Notes: generated by a model from the letters alone, not told the origin. A stretch of DNA of 64,000 bases from an uncultured Muribaculum sp. (GCA_910578785.1 CAJTSJ010000006.1:30478-94477), one strand, 5' to 3'. Positions 45,006 to 55,324 are shown, counted from the first letter of the stretch. Numbers and translations: made by a program.

Positions 45006-45809
45006 ATGAAACTAAACCACCTACTTGCTATCGTATTTTCTCTTGCGATGTTTTCATGCTCGACATCACGGTCGCCACTGACCTACTTCGAGAACATCAA
45101 GACCCAGCAGGACGGCGAGATTCCCGCTCCTTCAAGCTATCAGATAAAAATCGTGCCTGACGACGAGCTTCTAATCACCGTCACCTCTCTTATCCCGGAA
45201 GCGACGGCCGAATACAACCTTCCGCTGTCCAATCCGGCAAAAAACGGTTCGCTGCTCGAAGTAACCCAGCCAAAACAGCAGACATACCTCGTCGACAAGA
45301 CCGGCGACATCGACTTTCCCCGACTCGGAACAATACACGTCGCAGGGATGACAACAGCAGAGCTTCAGAACCTTCTGGCAAAGAAAATCAGCGTGGATGT
45401 CGAAGACCCTGTGGTAAAAGTGTCGCTCATCAACTTCCGCATCAACGTGCTCGGCGAAGTACGCAATCCGGGGACCATCGGGGTCAACCGTGAACGCTTC
45501 TCCATCCTCGACGCACTCGGAGCGGCCGGCGACCTCACCGAGTATGCCGAGCGCAACAATGTGCTTCTCATCCGTGAAGTTGACGGAAAGAAGGAGTTCC
45601 ACCACCTCAACCTTAACGACGCGGCACTGCTGTCGTCGCCCTACTACTATCTGCAGCAGAACGACGCCATCTACGTGGAGCCTAACAAAATCCGCAAGGA
45701 CAACTCCAAGTACAATCAGAACAACGCCTTCAAGCTGTCGATGGCTTCCGCCATCATCAGCGCAAGCTCCGTTATCGCCTCACTCGTAATCGCATTAACC
45801 GTAAAATAA
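45006..45809 (+). CDS. Polysaccharide export lipoprotein, Wza/BexD type
   Basis: 267 residues from ATG 45006 (an upstream ATG at 44967 adds 13 residues ahead of the signal peptide and is less likely). Signal with Cys near 18 (MFSCSTSR), polysaccharide-export domain (about 45-135; QIKIVPDDELLITV), SLBB-like domain (about 140-225; NVLGEVRNPGTIGV), and a C-terminal hydrophobic helix (about 245-265). Forms the outer-membrane exit channel for capsule or exopolysaccharide. First gene of the export cluster, 7 nt before the Wzz-like gene. Confidence 0.88.
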   Translation: MKLNHLLAIVFSLAMFSCSTSRSPLTYFENIKTQQDGEIPAPSSYQIKIVPDDELLITVTSLIPEATAEYNLPLSNPAKNGSLLEVTQPKQQTYLVDKTGDIDFPRLGTIHVAGMTTAELQNLLAKKISVDVEDPVVKVSLINFRINVLGEVRNPGTIGVNRERFSILDALGAAGDLTEYAERNNVLLIREVDGKKEFHHLNLNDAALLSSPYYYLQQNDAIYVEPNKIRKDNSKYNQNNAFKLSMASAIISASSVIASLVIALTVK

Positions 45810-45816
45810 ATCATAT

Positions 45817-47406
45817 ATGGACAGTATGCAGTCCTCTGAACAGACCAGAATCGTCAATGACAACGGCAAGCCTAAATTTCTACGTCTCTGCATAAGCCAG
45901 TGGCGCAAAATCCTTATATCAGTATTGGCATTTGCGATACTCGGATTCATCTACTCATATATAAAACCGACTGAATTTGACATTGAGGCAAACGTTCTGA
46001 TTACCGACGACGACAAGGACGCAAACCTGATGCAATCGATAAATATGTCCGACATATTGCTGGGCAACAGCACATCTGCCGACCAGGAAATGGCATTGAT
46101 GACGTCGCATTCACAGTTCAGAAGCATATCCATAGCCCTGCAGACCAACATCAGCTATGTCGTCAGAAAAAATATACTGAAACGGATACGTGTGTATTCC
46201 AAGTCGCCACTGATGCTGGTTGCATCACCGGAAATAGCCGATACCCTTCGTAACGTCCTGACATTCAAAGTAGGTGTAAATAAAGAAGGCCTGGCGTGGG
46301 TAAAAGCCAAAGACGTATACGGCGACGTAATAGCCGATGTTGAGAATCAGAAGTTCCCGATAGCACTTGACACCGACTACGGAGAATTCGTCATCGACAA
46401 AACGCAATACTACAAACCGGGGAAGGACCTTAGAATGAACATTTCGTATATCGGATATGACCATGCGGCTGAGAATCTTCAGAAAGAAATCAAATGCTTC
46501 ATACCAAGCAGAAAGGCCGACATAGTCTCCGTAACCTTCAGAGCCGACAACATCGACTACGGCAAGTCGGTAGTCAATATGCTTGTCGATGAATATAACC
46601 AGCAGGTAATCAACAAGAACCGCAAAAAAGCGCAACGCATAGCCGACTTTCTTGACCAAAGAATCATAAAGCTTGCAAAAGAACTTTCAACCTCAGAAAG
46701 CGACATTGAAACGTATAAGCGCAACAACAACCTTACAGCTATTGAAGTCGACGCAGAATACTTCATGGCAAAGAAGGCTGAAATCGAAACCCGATTAGTC
46801 GAAAGCGAAACCACGCTTCAGATTCTGGAAATGACCAGACAGATGATGTCCGATCCGCAATACCAGTATGCGATGATTCCGGTTCCTACCGATGCTGAAG
46901 CCGTAGCCAACCTTGTCGGCGAATATAACAAGTTGATTCTCGAACGCATGAAAGTCGAATCCTCCGCAAAGCCGAACAGCACAATGATGCGTACTATCAA
47001 CGAGCAAATCGAGGCCATGCGAAAGACAGTATTGTCATCCATCGACCGTCAGATTGCATCAGCGCGTATAATGGTGAACGACGCTAAGTCGGAAGCCTCC
47101 AAATCAAACAAGCGGTTAGGAGAAGTGCCCTCGCAGGAACGTGAATATATTGAACTCAAGCGTAATCAGCAGATAATCGAGACGCTCTATCTGTTCATGC
47201 TTAAAGAACGCGAACAAGCGTCAATTACCATCGCCAACGCATTGCCCAAAGGTGTCATAGTCGACAGAGCATTCGCTTTGATAAAACCGGCCACACCCGG
47301 AAAGCTATACATCATAGCGGTATTTGCTTTTATCGGAATCTTTGTAATACCCGCTTGGCTTTATATAAAGCCGATTTTAAACAATCTGATTAATCGATTT
47401 CTATAA
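45817..47406 (+). CDS. Wzz-like chain-length determinant
   Basis: 529 residues: membrane segments at about 32-50 and 485-508 enclosing a large periplasmic part with long coiled coils (about 255-330 and 370-440). The tyrosine-kinase domain found in Wzc-type proteins is missing, so this is an inner-membrane co-polymerase without its own kinase; a separate kinase is not visible in this window. Controls the length of the polymer passed to the Wza-like channel. Confidence 0.85.
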   Translation: MDSMQSSEQTRIVNDNGKPKFLRLCISQWRKILISVLAFAILGFIYSYIKPTEFDIEANVLITDDDKDANLMQSINMSDILLGNSTSADQEMALMTSHSQFRSISIALQTNISYVVRKNILKRIRVYSKSPLMLVASPEIADTLRNVLTFKVGVNKEGLAWVKAKDVYGDVIADVENQKFPIALDTDYGEFVIDKTQYYKPGKDLRMNISYIGYDHAAENLQKEIKCFIPSRKADIVSVTFRADNIDYGKSVVNMLVDEYNQQVINKNRKKAQRIADFLDQRIIKLAKELSTSESDIETYKRNNNLTAIEVDAEYFMAKKAEIETRLVESETTLQILEMTRQMMSDPQYQYAMIPVPTDAEAVANLVGEYNKLILERMKVESSAKPNSTMMRTINEQIEAMRKTVLSSIDRQIASARIMVNDAKSEASKSNKRLGEVPSQEREYIELKRNQQIIETLYLFMLKEREQASITIANALPKGVIVDRAFALIKPATPGKLYIIAVFAFIGIFVIPAWLYIKPILNNLINRFL

Positions 47407-47432
47407 CCGAAATCTGCAACATACACTGTCAG

Positions 47433-48773
47433 ATGTCATTCATGCCAGTAAAAGGAACTTCGCGACGCGTTCTTTCCAATATAGCATGGGCATTTCTCGG
47501 CAAAATAGTATCGCTCCTCAGCGTACTGTTTGTGGGAATATTAGTTGCCCGATATCTTGGACCGGCACAATATGGACTTCTCAATTATGTGATCAGCTAT
47601 GTTGCGATATTCACCATAATATCAAATTTCGGCCTTGACGACATAGAAGTCAGGGAAATGTCAAAACCAGGGCAGACATGCCAGGTCACAATGTGGACAG
47701 GTATCCGACTCCGGCTTCTGCTCGCGGCTACGGCATACGTCCTGATTGTCGCCACGACTTTCATGTTTCGTCCGGAAAACCCCAAAGCCGTCGGATTCAT
47801 TTTAATCTACGGTCTGAGCATATTTCCGACCTGCCTCAACTCCGTCCGCAACTATTTCACCTCGCAACTGCTCAACAAGCACATAGTCCAGTCTGAAATT
47901 GCCAGAACCATAATCTGCGCGGCAATAAAAATCATTCTGTTATACCTCGGAGCATCGCTGATGTGGTTCGTTATAGCATCAGCACTCGACATATTCATTG
48001 TGTCTATAGGCTACTACCTCAGCCTCCGTTCACACAAAGCGGAGATGTGTTCATACTCCGCCGACAAAAAATTGACCCGCTATCTGCTTATTGAAGCATT
48101 TCCGCTTATGCTGTCGTCGTCAGCCATAGTAATCTATCAAAGAATAGACCAGGTAATGATCGGGAACATGATTGACAATGAATCAGTAGGCTACTTTGCC
48201 ACGGCCGGACGCTTCGCCGACCTTGTAGTGTTCGTCCCAATCGTAATCTGCCAGACACTCACCCCGATTCTGGTAAAGGCCAAATCGGAAAAATCAGTCG
48301 CTGACTATAATTCCAATTCAAGAATTTTTGTAAGCGCCATCGTCTGGAGTTCTATCATATTGGCTCTCATAATGTCGTTATCGGCATTCATACTGATTAA
48401 GCTTACATTCGGCCAGGCCTACCTCGCATCCGTTCCTATTCTACAGATTATGGCCTGGAAAGCCGTAGGCACCGCTTTGGCCACTGCCTCCGGCCAGTTG
48501 ATCATAATCGACCGCATGCAGAAATGGACTGCAGTGCGGAACGCATTAGGATGCATCGTCTGCATAATACTCAACCTATTGCTCATTCCTACATATGGAG
48601 CAGTCGGCTCAGCCGTCGTCACTGTAATCACCGTCGCATTTGCCGGATTGATTTCAAACGCCATGATTCCATCCTACCGCAAGTATTTTAAAATTCAGAT
48701 TGAGGCTCTTATATACGGACCCTCTGATATGTTAAAACTAAAATCAATGTATCAGCATGGGAAAAACACTTAA
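47433..48773 (+). CDS. Wzx-type oligosaccharide flippase
   Basis: 446 residues with about 12-14 membrane segments; the N-terminal block (ILVARYLGPAQYGLLNYVISY) shown by its core ARYLGPAQYGLLNY is the signature of polysaccharide biosynthesis (MVF) proteins. Moves lipid-linked repeat units across the inner membrane. Base composition becomes AT-richer from here through about 55.2 kb than in the flanking genes, suggesting a replaceable locus. Confidence 0.88.
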   Translation: MSFMPVKGTSRRVLSNIAWAFLGKIVSLLSVLFVGILVARYLGPAQYGLLNYVISYVAIFTIISNFGLDDIEVREMSKPGQTCQVTMWTGIRLRLLLAATAYVLIVATTFMFRPENPKAVGFILIYGLSIFPTCLNSVRNYFTSQLLNKHIVQSEIARTIICAAIKIILLYLGASLMWFVIASALDIFIVSIGYYLSLRSHKAEMCSYSADKKLTRYLLIEAFPLMLSSSAIVIYQRIDQVMIGNMIDNESVGYFATAGRFADLVVFVPIVICQTLTPILVKAKSEKSVADYNSNSRIFVSAIVWSSIILALIMSLSAFILIKLTFGQAYLASVPILQIMAWKAVGTALATASGQLIIIDRMQKWTAVRNALGCIVCIILNLLLIPTYGAVGSAVVTVITVAFAGLISNAMIPSYRKYFKIQIEALIYGPSDMLKLKSMYQHGKNT

Positions 48774-49734
48774 AAATATTCGTGCAAAGCTAAAACTCGA
48801 CATGGCACTTGTCAAAGAGCTTTATAAGTATTTCCGCATAATCCGCAGGCACAACGGTTCCGGCGACACTATGTCCTCACCAGGAAAGCTTAAAGCTTTA
48901 ATCATGCGCGAAAGCCACGTTTTGGAAAAAGGCATGTCAATGCCCAATCCTCACTTCCCGTTCGGCAAAGACAGAGCCATGGGTCTCATCGCCATCATCA
49001 AAGCCTATCTTGAGATTCCAGGGCATGACACTGACATAGCCTCACACGCGGTTGACATCCTCTTCAAATACATTTCATTGCATTCATCCAACGGCGTAGC
49101 ATTGGATGAAATAGGCCGACAGGCTTCAATGCTTGCAAACAAAGTTTCAGCTACTGGAGATGACGCATGCGGTACTATAGATGTCAATCGGAATACAATC
49201 CGGGAAGAAGCTAAAAAGGATTTTGAGCACCTGATGAAGAGCAGGCACTCATACCGTTCCTTCTCAGACGAAGAAGTCCCATACAGCATTGTCGAAGAGG
49301 CTCTACGCATATCATCCATGACCCCGTCGGCCTGCAACCGCCAAGCATGGCGCACACACGTCTATCAAGGAGCCGAAGCTTCCGATATTCTGACATGGCA
49401 GGAAGGGTGCAGAGGTTTCGCCGACAAAATAAAAAACATAATCGTCGTTACCGCCGACCTCAATGCATTTTTTGCCCACGAAATATTTCAGGCCTATGTC
49501 GACGGCGGGCTATATGCAATGAACCTGATCAATTCACTGCACTTTTTAGGTGTAGGCACTATTCCATTGTCTTGCGGATTTTCCCAAGATAAATTGGAAC
49601 AGCTTCACAAATTCGGCATTCCCGACAACGAGGTCCCTATTGTTATTATAGGACTCGGCATTATACCGGAGCGGACATCCGTAGCCGCATCACAACGTAT
49701 ACCATTCACCAAAACCAATACTCTCCATGAATAG
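48757..49734 (+). CDS. Nitroreductase-family protein within the polysaccharide locus
   Basis: 325 residues, overlapping wzx by 17 bases. The C-terminal half (about 155-315; RHSYRSFSDEEVP, PSACNRQAWRTHVY, GTIPLSCG) is a flavin-dependent nitroreductase. The first 145 residues are a separate helical domain (SHVLEKGMSMPNP ... GVALDEIGRQASM) that I do not recognise. Its role in glycan synthesis is unknown; it may reduce a sugar nucleotide or lipid intermediate. The next gene overlaps by eight bases. Confidence 0.8.
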   Translation: MGKTLKNIRAKLKLDMALVKELYKYFRIIRRHNGSGDTMSSPGKLKALIMRESHVLEKGMSMPNPHFPFGKDRAMGLIAIIKAYLEIPGHDTDIASHAVDILFKYISLHSSNGVALDEIGRQASMLANKVSATGDDACGTIDVNRNTIREEAKKDFEHLMKSRHSYRSFSDEEVPYSIVEEALRISSMTPSACNRQAWRTHVYQGAEASDILTWQEGCRGFADKIKNIIVVTADLNAFFAHEIFQAYVDGGLYAMNLINSLHFLGVGTIPLSCGFSQDKLEQLHKFGIPDNEVPIVIIGLGIIPERTSVAASQRIPFTKTNTLHE

Positions 49735-50953
49735 ACGCATCAACATATTGTATCTCGACCAGCCGCTTAACAACCGTGGCGACGAATCGGCACATCGCGG
49801 GATTATAAATTGGTTAAACCACAATTATCCTGAAGCACAAATCGATATTGTTTTTTGGGATGAAAAGAATGAGAACATACGTGAGTTCATCGTCGAATCA
49901 CCCCAAAACAGCTATGTAAATATTCAGGCATACAAAGGAGCGCACTTCGCCCTGATAAAAGGCATTAAAAATCCTGTATTCTGGCGGCTACATCCTACAA
50001 CACGACAGTTAATCAAGCTGATTAAACAGTCGGATTTCGTAATTTGCTCGCCCGGCGGCGTCAATCTTGGCGGATTTCAGGGCTGGGAACACATGGCGCA
50101 GATAAAAATCGCACAATGGCTAAAGAAACCAACAATATATTACGGACGATCGGTCGGTCCGTTTCCGACCGACACGGAAAGCCAACGCCTGTTCCTGAAG
50201 CTCAGCAAAGAACTGTTAAAGAAATTCACATACCTGTCAGTCAGGGATAAAGTGTCATCCGACACTTTAAGCCGTCTCGGAATTAGTCATTCACTGACTG
50301 TCGACAGTGCATTCCTCTCCGACCCTGATGCATTGTTGCCGCCAGACATTAAAAACACTATTGGCGACAACTATGCCGTAATAGTGCCAAATGTGCTGCA
50401 CTGGCACTATGCTTTCAAAAAAGTCAGCCATGAAAGCATGCTTCAGTTCTATACCGGACTGCTTTCAAGACTAAAGAAAGCCTATCCCGGGACAAGATTC
50501 GTCATGCTTCCGCAGACCTATAACGAAATTACCCGGGAACGCAAGGACTACCTGTTTTTCAAAGAGATAGCCGACCACATGAACGATTCCGACGTTATAG
50601 CCATGCCTGAGACCCTGGGATCGGATATACAGCAGACTATAATCCGAGGAGCTAAATTCCTGATCGGATCGCGCTATCACTCCGTAGTATTTGCAATAAA
50701 CCAGTCGACTCCGTTCGTAGCTTTGTCCTATGAGCACAAGATTGCCGGACTGGCAGACATATTAGGTTTAACCGACTGTTACATACCGATCGACGGCAAA
50801 TCATTCGCTTCAGATACAGCTATAGACAGCTTAATTGAACAATGCATCTCACGTGTAGGCATCATTGACGTAAAGGTCATGGAAAAAGCACGTCAAAAAG
50901 CCAAAACGATAGCCTACGAGAGAATTGCAGACTTAAAAAAAATAATAATGTAG
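49727..50953 (+). CDS. Polysaccharide pyruvyl transferase family protein
   Basis: 408 residues. NRGDESAHRGIINWL near the N-terminus, GRSVGPFP, SVRDKVSSDTLSRLG and the C-terminal GSRYHSVVFAINQSTPFVALSYEHK (core RYHSVVFAINQSTP) are the family landmarks (DUF/PF04230). It adds a pyruvate ketal to a sugar, making the polymer anionic. In the middle of a co-transcribed glycan locus. Confidence 0.88.
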   Translation: MNRRINILYLDQPLNNRGDESAHRGIINWLNHNYPEAQIDIVFWDEKNENIREFIVESPQNSYVNIQAYKGAHFALIKGIKNPVFWRLHPTTRQLIKLIKQSDFVICSPGGVNLGGFQGWEHMAQIKIAQWLKKPTIYYGRSVGPFPTDTESQRLFLKLSKELLKKFTYLSVRDKVSSDTLSRLGISHSLTVDSAFLSDPDALLPPDIKNTIGDNYAVIVPNVLHWHYAFKKVSHESMLQFYTGLLSRLKKAYPGTRFVMLPQTYNEITRERKDYLFFKEIADHMNDSDVIAMPETLGSDIQQTIIRGAKFLIGSRYHSVVFAINQSTPFVALSYEHKIAGLADILGLTDCYIPIDGKSFASDTAIDSLIEQCISRVGIIDVKVMEKARQKAKTIAYERIADLKKIIM

Positions 50954-50958
50954 CACCT

Positions 50959-52260
50959 ATGACAGAAGGAGTAATATATTTGTGGATTTTAGCGGGGCTG
51001 TTTGTAGGCCTGCTTGCTTATACTATCAAGAAAAAAGGCGTTCTTAATGCCGCCACATACGTGATAGGAATATATACTTTAGCCTCCTTCTGCTCCATAT
51101 CATATTACAGCAGCATATTCTTCGATTTCCTTTCAGAACCGGCTAAAGTCGAGCTTCCGGGCGTATTATACCTGTTTGCCATTTTGCTGATTTTCTTCAT
51201 ACCGCTGTTAATGCTTCCTAAACGCATCAACAGATATTCAATTGACCCCGAACGGTTCAAAGTCATTTACTACATCGTTTTTTTCATTTCCGTCATTTGC
51301 CTGTTTTACAACTTCTTAAATCACGGAATTCAGGTAAAGAATCTTATGGACGATTTCGTCGACATACGAAATGAGAATTACGAGAACGACACTGTGCAGC
51401 TAAACATTGTCGGGCGGCTTATCACGGGCTATCTGTCGGCATTCAATGTATTTGCCATTCCGGTATCGATGTTTGCGCTGTTTGTCCTGAAGTACCGAAA
51501 AGTATTAAGCTCTATCTTCTTCGGCATAGCTGTCGCCACTCCTGTCTACAGCTCATTTGTAGTAGCAGGCCGATCGGAAGTAGTCAACATGATATTGCTT
51601 CTCGGCTTCACATTTTTCATATTCAAAGACCTCATCAGCCGAAAAGCATATAAAAGCTTCATGAAAGGACTTATTATAATGGGTTCGTTAGTCGGCATCT
51701 ATGTGTTGTACGCAAACTTCATGCGGTTCGAAGACGAGGAGACCCCTGCATCATTGTTTCTGTTCAAGTATGCCGGAGAGTCATTTGTTAATTTTTCAGG
51801 TATATTGTATCCACAGATAATCGGGCTGACCTATGGAGCGTCGTCTTTCGGGCTATTCAGAAGACTTATAGGGCTAAGCTATATATCGGATCTGTCGGAA
51901 CTTAGAGCCCTCGTTGAGCGTTCGACGGGTACTCCGGGCTATATATTTTATACATTTGCAGGAAACATATTCCGTGATTTCGGAGCTGTGTTCACTCTGA
52001 TTTTAGGAGGTATATACGCCAAAGTCGTTTCCGGAATACTCCCGCGCACCGAATCCGACGCAGTAAAGACAGGCACCTTAATGCTTATATCGTTTCTGGG
52101 CAATCTTTATCTGCCCGGACTGTTCTACTTCAGTCTTTATTCGCAAATAGGCAACATATCTATCATTTTGGCCATCATACTATACTTCTATTTAAATAGC
52201 GGAGAGCAAAAGGTATTCATAGCAAACACCATCCACAATGAGCAATCAGAAAAAGAATAG
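50959..52260 (+). CDS. Oligosaccharide repeat-unit polymerase (Wzy-like)
   Basis: 433 residues with about 11-12 membrane segments, and the characteristic larger periplasmic loop near the C-terminus (about 260-340). Low sequence conservation is normal for Wzy; identification relies on topology and locus context. It joins repeat units in the periplasm. Overlaps the next gene by 23 bases. Confidence 0.75.
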   Translation: MTEGVIYLWILAGLFVGLLAYTIKKKGVLNAATYVIGIYTLASFCSISYYSSIFFDFLSEPAKVELPGVLYLFAILLIFFIPLLMLPKRINRYSIDPERFKVIYYIVFFISVICLFYNFLNHGIQVKNLMDDFVDIRNENYENDTVQLNIVGRLITGYLSAFNVFAIPVSMFALFVLKYRKVLSSIFFGIAVATPVYSSFVVAGRSEVVNMILLLGFTFFIFKDLISRKAYKSFMKGLIIMGSLVGIYVLYANFMRFEDEETPASLFLFKYAGESFVNFSGILYPQIIGLTYGASSFGLFRRLIGLSYISDLSELRALVERSTGTPGYIFYTFAGNIFRDFGAVFTLILGGIYAKVVSGILPRTESDAVKTGTLMLISFLGNLYLPGLFYFSLYSQIGNISIILAIILYFYLNSGEQKVFIANTIHNEQSEKE

Positions 52261-53326
52261 AGTAATCGCAATTCATTTACCTCAATTCTACCCATTTGCA
52301 GAAAACGACGAATGGTGGGGAAAAGGATTCACGGAATGGAGGAACGTAGCGACTGCTACTCCACGTTTCCGGGGCCACTATCAGCCGCATATCCCCGCCG
52401 ATCTCGGATTCTACGATTTGCGGCTTGCAGAATCGCGCATGGCTCAAATCGAGCTTGCAAAAATGCATGGCATCGATGGATTCTGCTACTACCACTATTG
52501 GTTTAGTGGCCGACAGATTATGGAAAAGCCGGTAAAAGAAATGTTGAACAACAGCTATGAAGCCTTCCCGTTCATGCTCTGCTGGGCCAATGAAAACTGG
52601 CACCGCAATTGGGAAGGAGGCTTCAACAAGGTCTTAATCTCCCAGGAATATAGCGAAGAAGACGACATACGGCACTTCTACCACCTTTTGCCATATTTCA
52701 ACGATCCCCGATATATACGTGTCAATGGCGCGCCGGTGTTCTGCATATATCGGACACACCTGTTTCCTGACATCGAACGGACAATAGCAACATGGAGACG
52801 GCTTGCCTCTGAAAACGGCTTTTCGCTGTACATCTGCCGATTTGAAGACTCCCTTCACTTCGGCAATGAATTTATGGCAGACGGCATTGATGCCGCAGTC
52901 GAATTTCAACCGTTTATAACCAAAGAGCACCTGAAAGTAGGCAACTACATCCAGCGTGCATCGCGCAAGATATTCGGACGCGAACTTTTCAGCTACATAT
53001 ATTCCTACAAAGAGCTTGTCAAAAGACAGCTGTCCAGAAACATCAATGATTGCGGCTACAATAAGTATCCATGCGTATTCCCTTCCTGGGATAATTCCCC
53101 GCGGCGTAAAGGCAGAAGCTTTACCGCATTCAGAGGCTCCACACCGCAACTGTTTGAAAAATGGCTCCGCCATGTCAAAGACAGCTTTAAGCCATATTCA
53201 GCAGATGAAAACTTCGTATTCATAAACGCCTGGAACGAATGGGCCGAGGGATGCCATCTGGAACCGGATTTAAAAAATGGCTCCGGCTACCTTGACGCGG
53301 TTAAAAATGTCTTCCAAAATGATTGA
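52238..53326 (+). CDS. WbsX-like glycosyltransferase (GH99-like domain)
   Basis: 362 residues. VIAIHLPQFYPFAENDEWWG, FTEWRNVATATPRF, HYQPHIPADLGFYDLR and WNEWAEGCHLEPD are landmarks of the WbsX family with a GH99-like fold, found in O-antigen and capsule loci. Probably transfers or processes a glycan; activity not defined. Confidence 0.85.
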   Translation: MSNQKKNRVIAIHLPQFYPFAENDEWWGKGFTEWRNVATATPRFRGHYQPHIPADLGFYDLRLAESRMAQIELAKMHGIDGFCYYHYWFSGRQIMEKPVKEMLNNSYEAFPFMLCWANENWHRNWEGGFNKVLISQEYSEEDDIRHFYHLLPYFNDPRYIRVNGAPVFCIYRTHLFPDIERTIATWRRLASENGFSLYICRFEDSLHFGNEFMADGIDAAVEFQPFITKEHLKVGNYIQRASRKIFGRELFSYIYSYKELVKRQLSRNINDCGYNKYPCVFPSWDNSPRRKGRSFTAFRGSTPQLFEKWLRHVKDSFKPYSADENFVFINAWNEWAEGCHLEPDLKNGSGYLDAVKNVFQND

Positions 53327-54275
53327 CGTAAGCATTGTCATAGTATGTATGAACAATTGGGACAACATTTCGCGCTGTCTCGATTCAATCCGCAAACATA
53401 CATCAGTTTCCTATGAGGTGCTTGTCGTAGCCTACCTGTTCTCAGTTTCAAATCTTGAACGCCTGCGGAAGGAATATCCATGGATAACGATTATAGTAAA
53501 CAATGAAATAAAAGGGTTCTCCGAAAATAACAATCTGGCTCTTCGACAGGCTCGCGGACGTTATTGCTTCGTGCTCAACGACGACACCGAGCTTACTATG
53601 CCCGCCATAGACCGGCTTGTAAGGGATATTGACTCTCTGCCCGACGACATAGCCATCATAAGCCCCGTTCTTTTAAATCCCGACGGCTCTGTGCAAGTCT
53701 GCGGACGCCCGCCAATGAACTGGCGTACATTTATCCTTCACCGCCTGCATCTGTGGAACGAAAGAAGCCGGACGAAGTATGTCAATCAGAACGGCATATT
53801 TCAATCTTACAATATCATTGGAGCGGCATTCCTGATAAGAACCGACCTTTTCCGTCAATACGGATGGTTTGACGAACGATACTTTTTCACACCCGAAGAT
53901 ATCGCCCTGTCCACACGTCTTAATCGCGCCGGCTACAAATGCATAGTCGATGCGGACGCGTCATTGATACATTTCGGGGGCATGAGCGGACTGTCGCCCT
54001 CCATGATACAGAGCGCCACCATACCCTCGGGCATAAAAGGGACGTTGGAGTTCTTCTCCAACAACAGCCGCTCAGGCTATTTCGGACTGGCGTTATTCGC
54101 ATCAGGTATATCTGTCATGACAATACTGTTCAATTATTATCGGCAGATGAAGAATCCCGGTTCAAAACTTTATAGGCCGATGATAGCCGGCCACCGCAAT
54201 GTCATTGCGTCGCTTTTCAATTCTCAATCCCCCAAAGAGATTTTCATAAAGTATTACCGCCAACTTAAATCATAG
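53319..54275 (+). CDS. Glycosyltransferase family 2
   Basis: 318 residues from ATG 53319 (MIDVSIVIV), which overlaps the previous gene by eight bases; the upstream ATG at 53277 would add 14 residues without family similarity. VSIVIVCMNNWDNISRCLDS, the DDD-like NDDTEL motif (DXD), and a GWFDERYFFTPEDIALSTRL block (core FDERYFFTPEDIALS) match rhamnosyltransferase-like GT2 enzymes. Confidence 0.88.
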   Translation: MIDVSIVIVCMNNWDNISRCLDSIRKHTSVSYEVLVVAYLFSVSNLERLRKEYPWITIIVNNEIKGFSENNNLALRQARGRYCFVLNDDTELTMPAIDRLVRDIDSLPDDIAIISPVLLNPDGSVQVCGRPPMNWRTFILHRLHLWNERSRTKYVNQNGIFQSYNIIGAAFLIRTDLFRQYGWFDERYFFTPEDIALSTRLNRAGYKCIVDADASLIHFGGMSGLSPSMIQSATIPSGIKGTLEFFSNNSRSGYFGLALFASGISVMTILFNYYRQMKNPGSKLYRPMIAGHRNVIASLFNSQSPKEIFIKYYRQLKS

Positions 54276-55223
54276 ATGATCCACATACTTCTTGACAATA
54301 ACAACAACCATTTTCCGAAACTAAACGACACGGAAGTCCATTTATCTCCGACACATCATAACAAATACATGTCGTGGATAAAAGGCGCGTGCTCGGTTAT
54401 CAAGAAGAGCCGCAAGGATGATACTATAGTATGTTGGCTTGACATACAGGCAGTACTGTGTTATTGGCTGTGCACGCTCACATTCAGGGACCGCAACATA
54501 ATAGCAATAAATCTGCTTCTCAAAGATAAGACCACCGTATTTAACCGTATGGCAAAATTTCTTTATCGCCATGCGCTGAAATCGCAGCATTTCAAAGCGA
54601 CTGTTACATCAAAGGGATACGGAGTTTCTGTAAATCGGTCACTTGGAATTGACAAGCCCTATACGGTACTCAGAGATTTATTTCCCGACGAATACCGCAA
54701 ATGGGAGAAAAGCTATGCGGGTGAGGGTGTGTTCTGCGGAGGCAACAATAGCCGGGATTGGGATTTCATATTGAAGTTGGCCGATATGATGCAGGATGTA
54801 ACATTCCGATTAGTAATGCCAAGACATTTATATCTTGAAGCACAATCCCGACTTCCGAAAAATGTCATCGCCAAACATTCGCTTACTGAAAACGAATTTT
54901 TACAGGAAATGTCCCGTAGTGCCGTTGTATGCCTTCCGCTGACCACTGAAGCCCCTGCCGGACTGATTGTATTGTACCAGGCTACGGCATTAGGCAAAAC
55001 CATCGTCACGACCGATACTGTAACAACACGAGAATACGTCAATGACAACTCCGGAATCACCTTGGAAAACGATGTAAATAAATGGGAGCGGGAGATACGT
55101 CATATTCTGTCCAATCCCGATGTCGCACATAAAAAAGCGGATACAATGTACCGGTTTTTAATCGACAACTGCTCTGAAAGTCAATATACACAAACCATAA
55201 AGTCTATTCTTGAACTATCCTGA
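54276..55223 (+). CDS. Glycosyltransferase, GT-B type
   Basis: 315 residues, beginning directly after the stop of the previous gene. The C-terminal half (about 145-310) is of GT-B type: VFCGGNNSRDWDF, LPLTTEAPAGLIVLYQATALGKTIVTT (core APAGLIVLYQATALGK) and EYVNDNSGITLENDV are the donor-binding features seen in GT4-like enzymes. N-terminal part is poorly conserved. Last gene of the polysaccharide run. Confidence 0.75.
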   Translation: MIHILLDNNNNHFPKLNDTEVHLSPTHHNKYMSWIKGACSVIKKSRKDDTIVCWLDIQAVLCYWLCTLTFRDRNIIAINLLLKDKTTVFNRMAKFLYRHALKSQHFKATVTSKGYGVSVNRSLGIDKPYTVLRDLFPDEYRKWEKSYAGEGVFCGGNNSRDWDFILKLADMMQDVTFRLVMPRHLYLEAQSRLPKNVIAKHSLTENEFLQEMSRSAVVCLPLTTEAPAGLIVLYQATALGKTIVTTDTVTTREYVNDNSGITLENDVNKWEREIRHILSNPDVAHKKADTMYRFLIDNCSESQYTQTIKSILELS

Positions 55224-55324
55224 CAAATGGACTATCTCTCAATGGATATTGTACTCGTCAGCTCCATACAATGTACCGTACCAGACAGGATTTTTTCATG
55301 AGGTGAATATTATTGCGCAAATAA

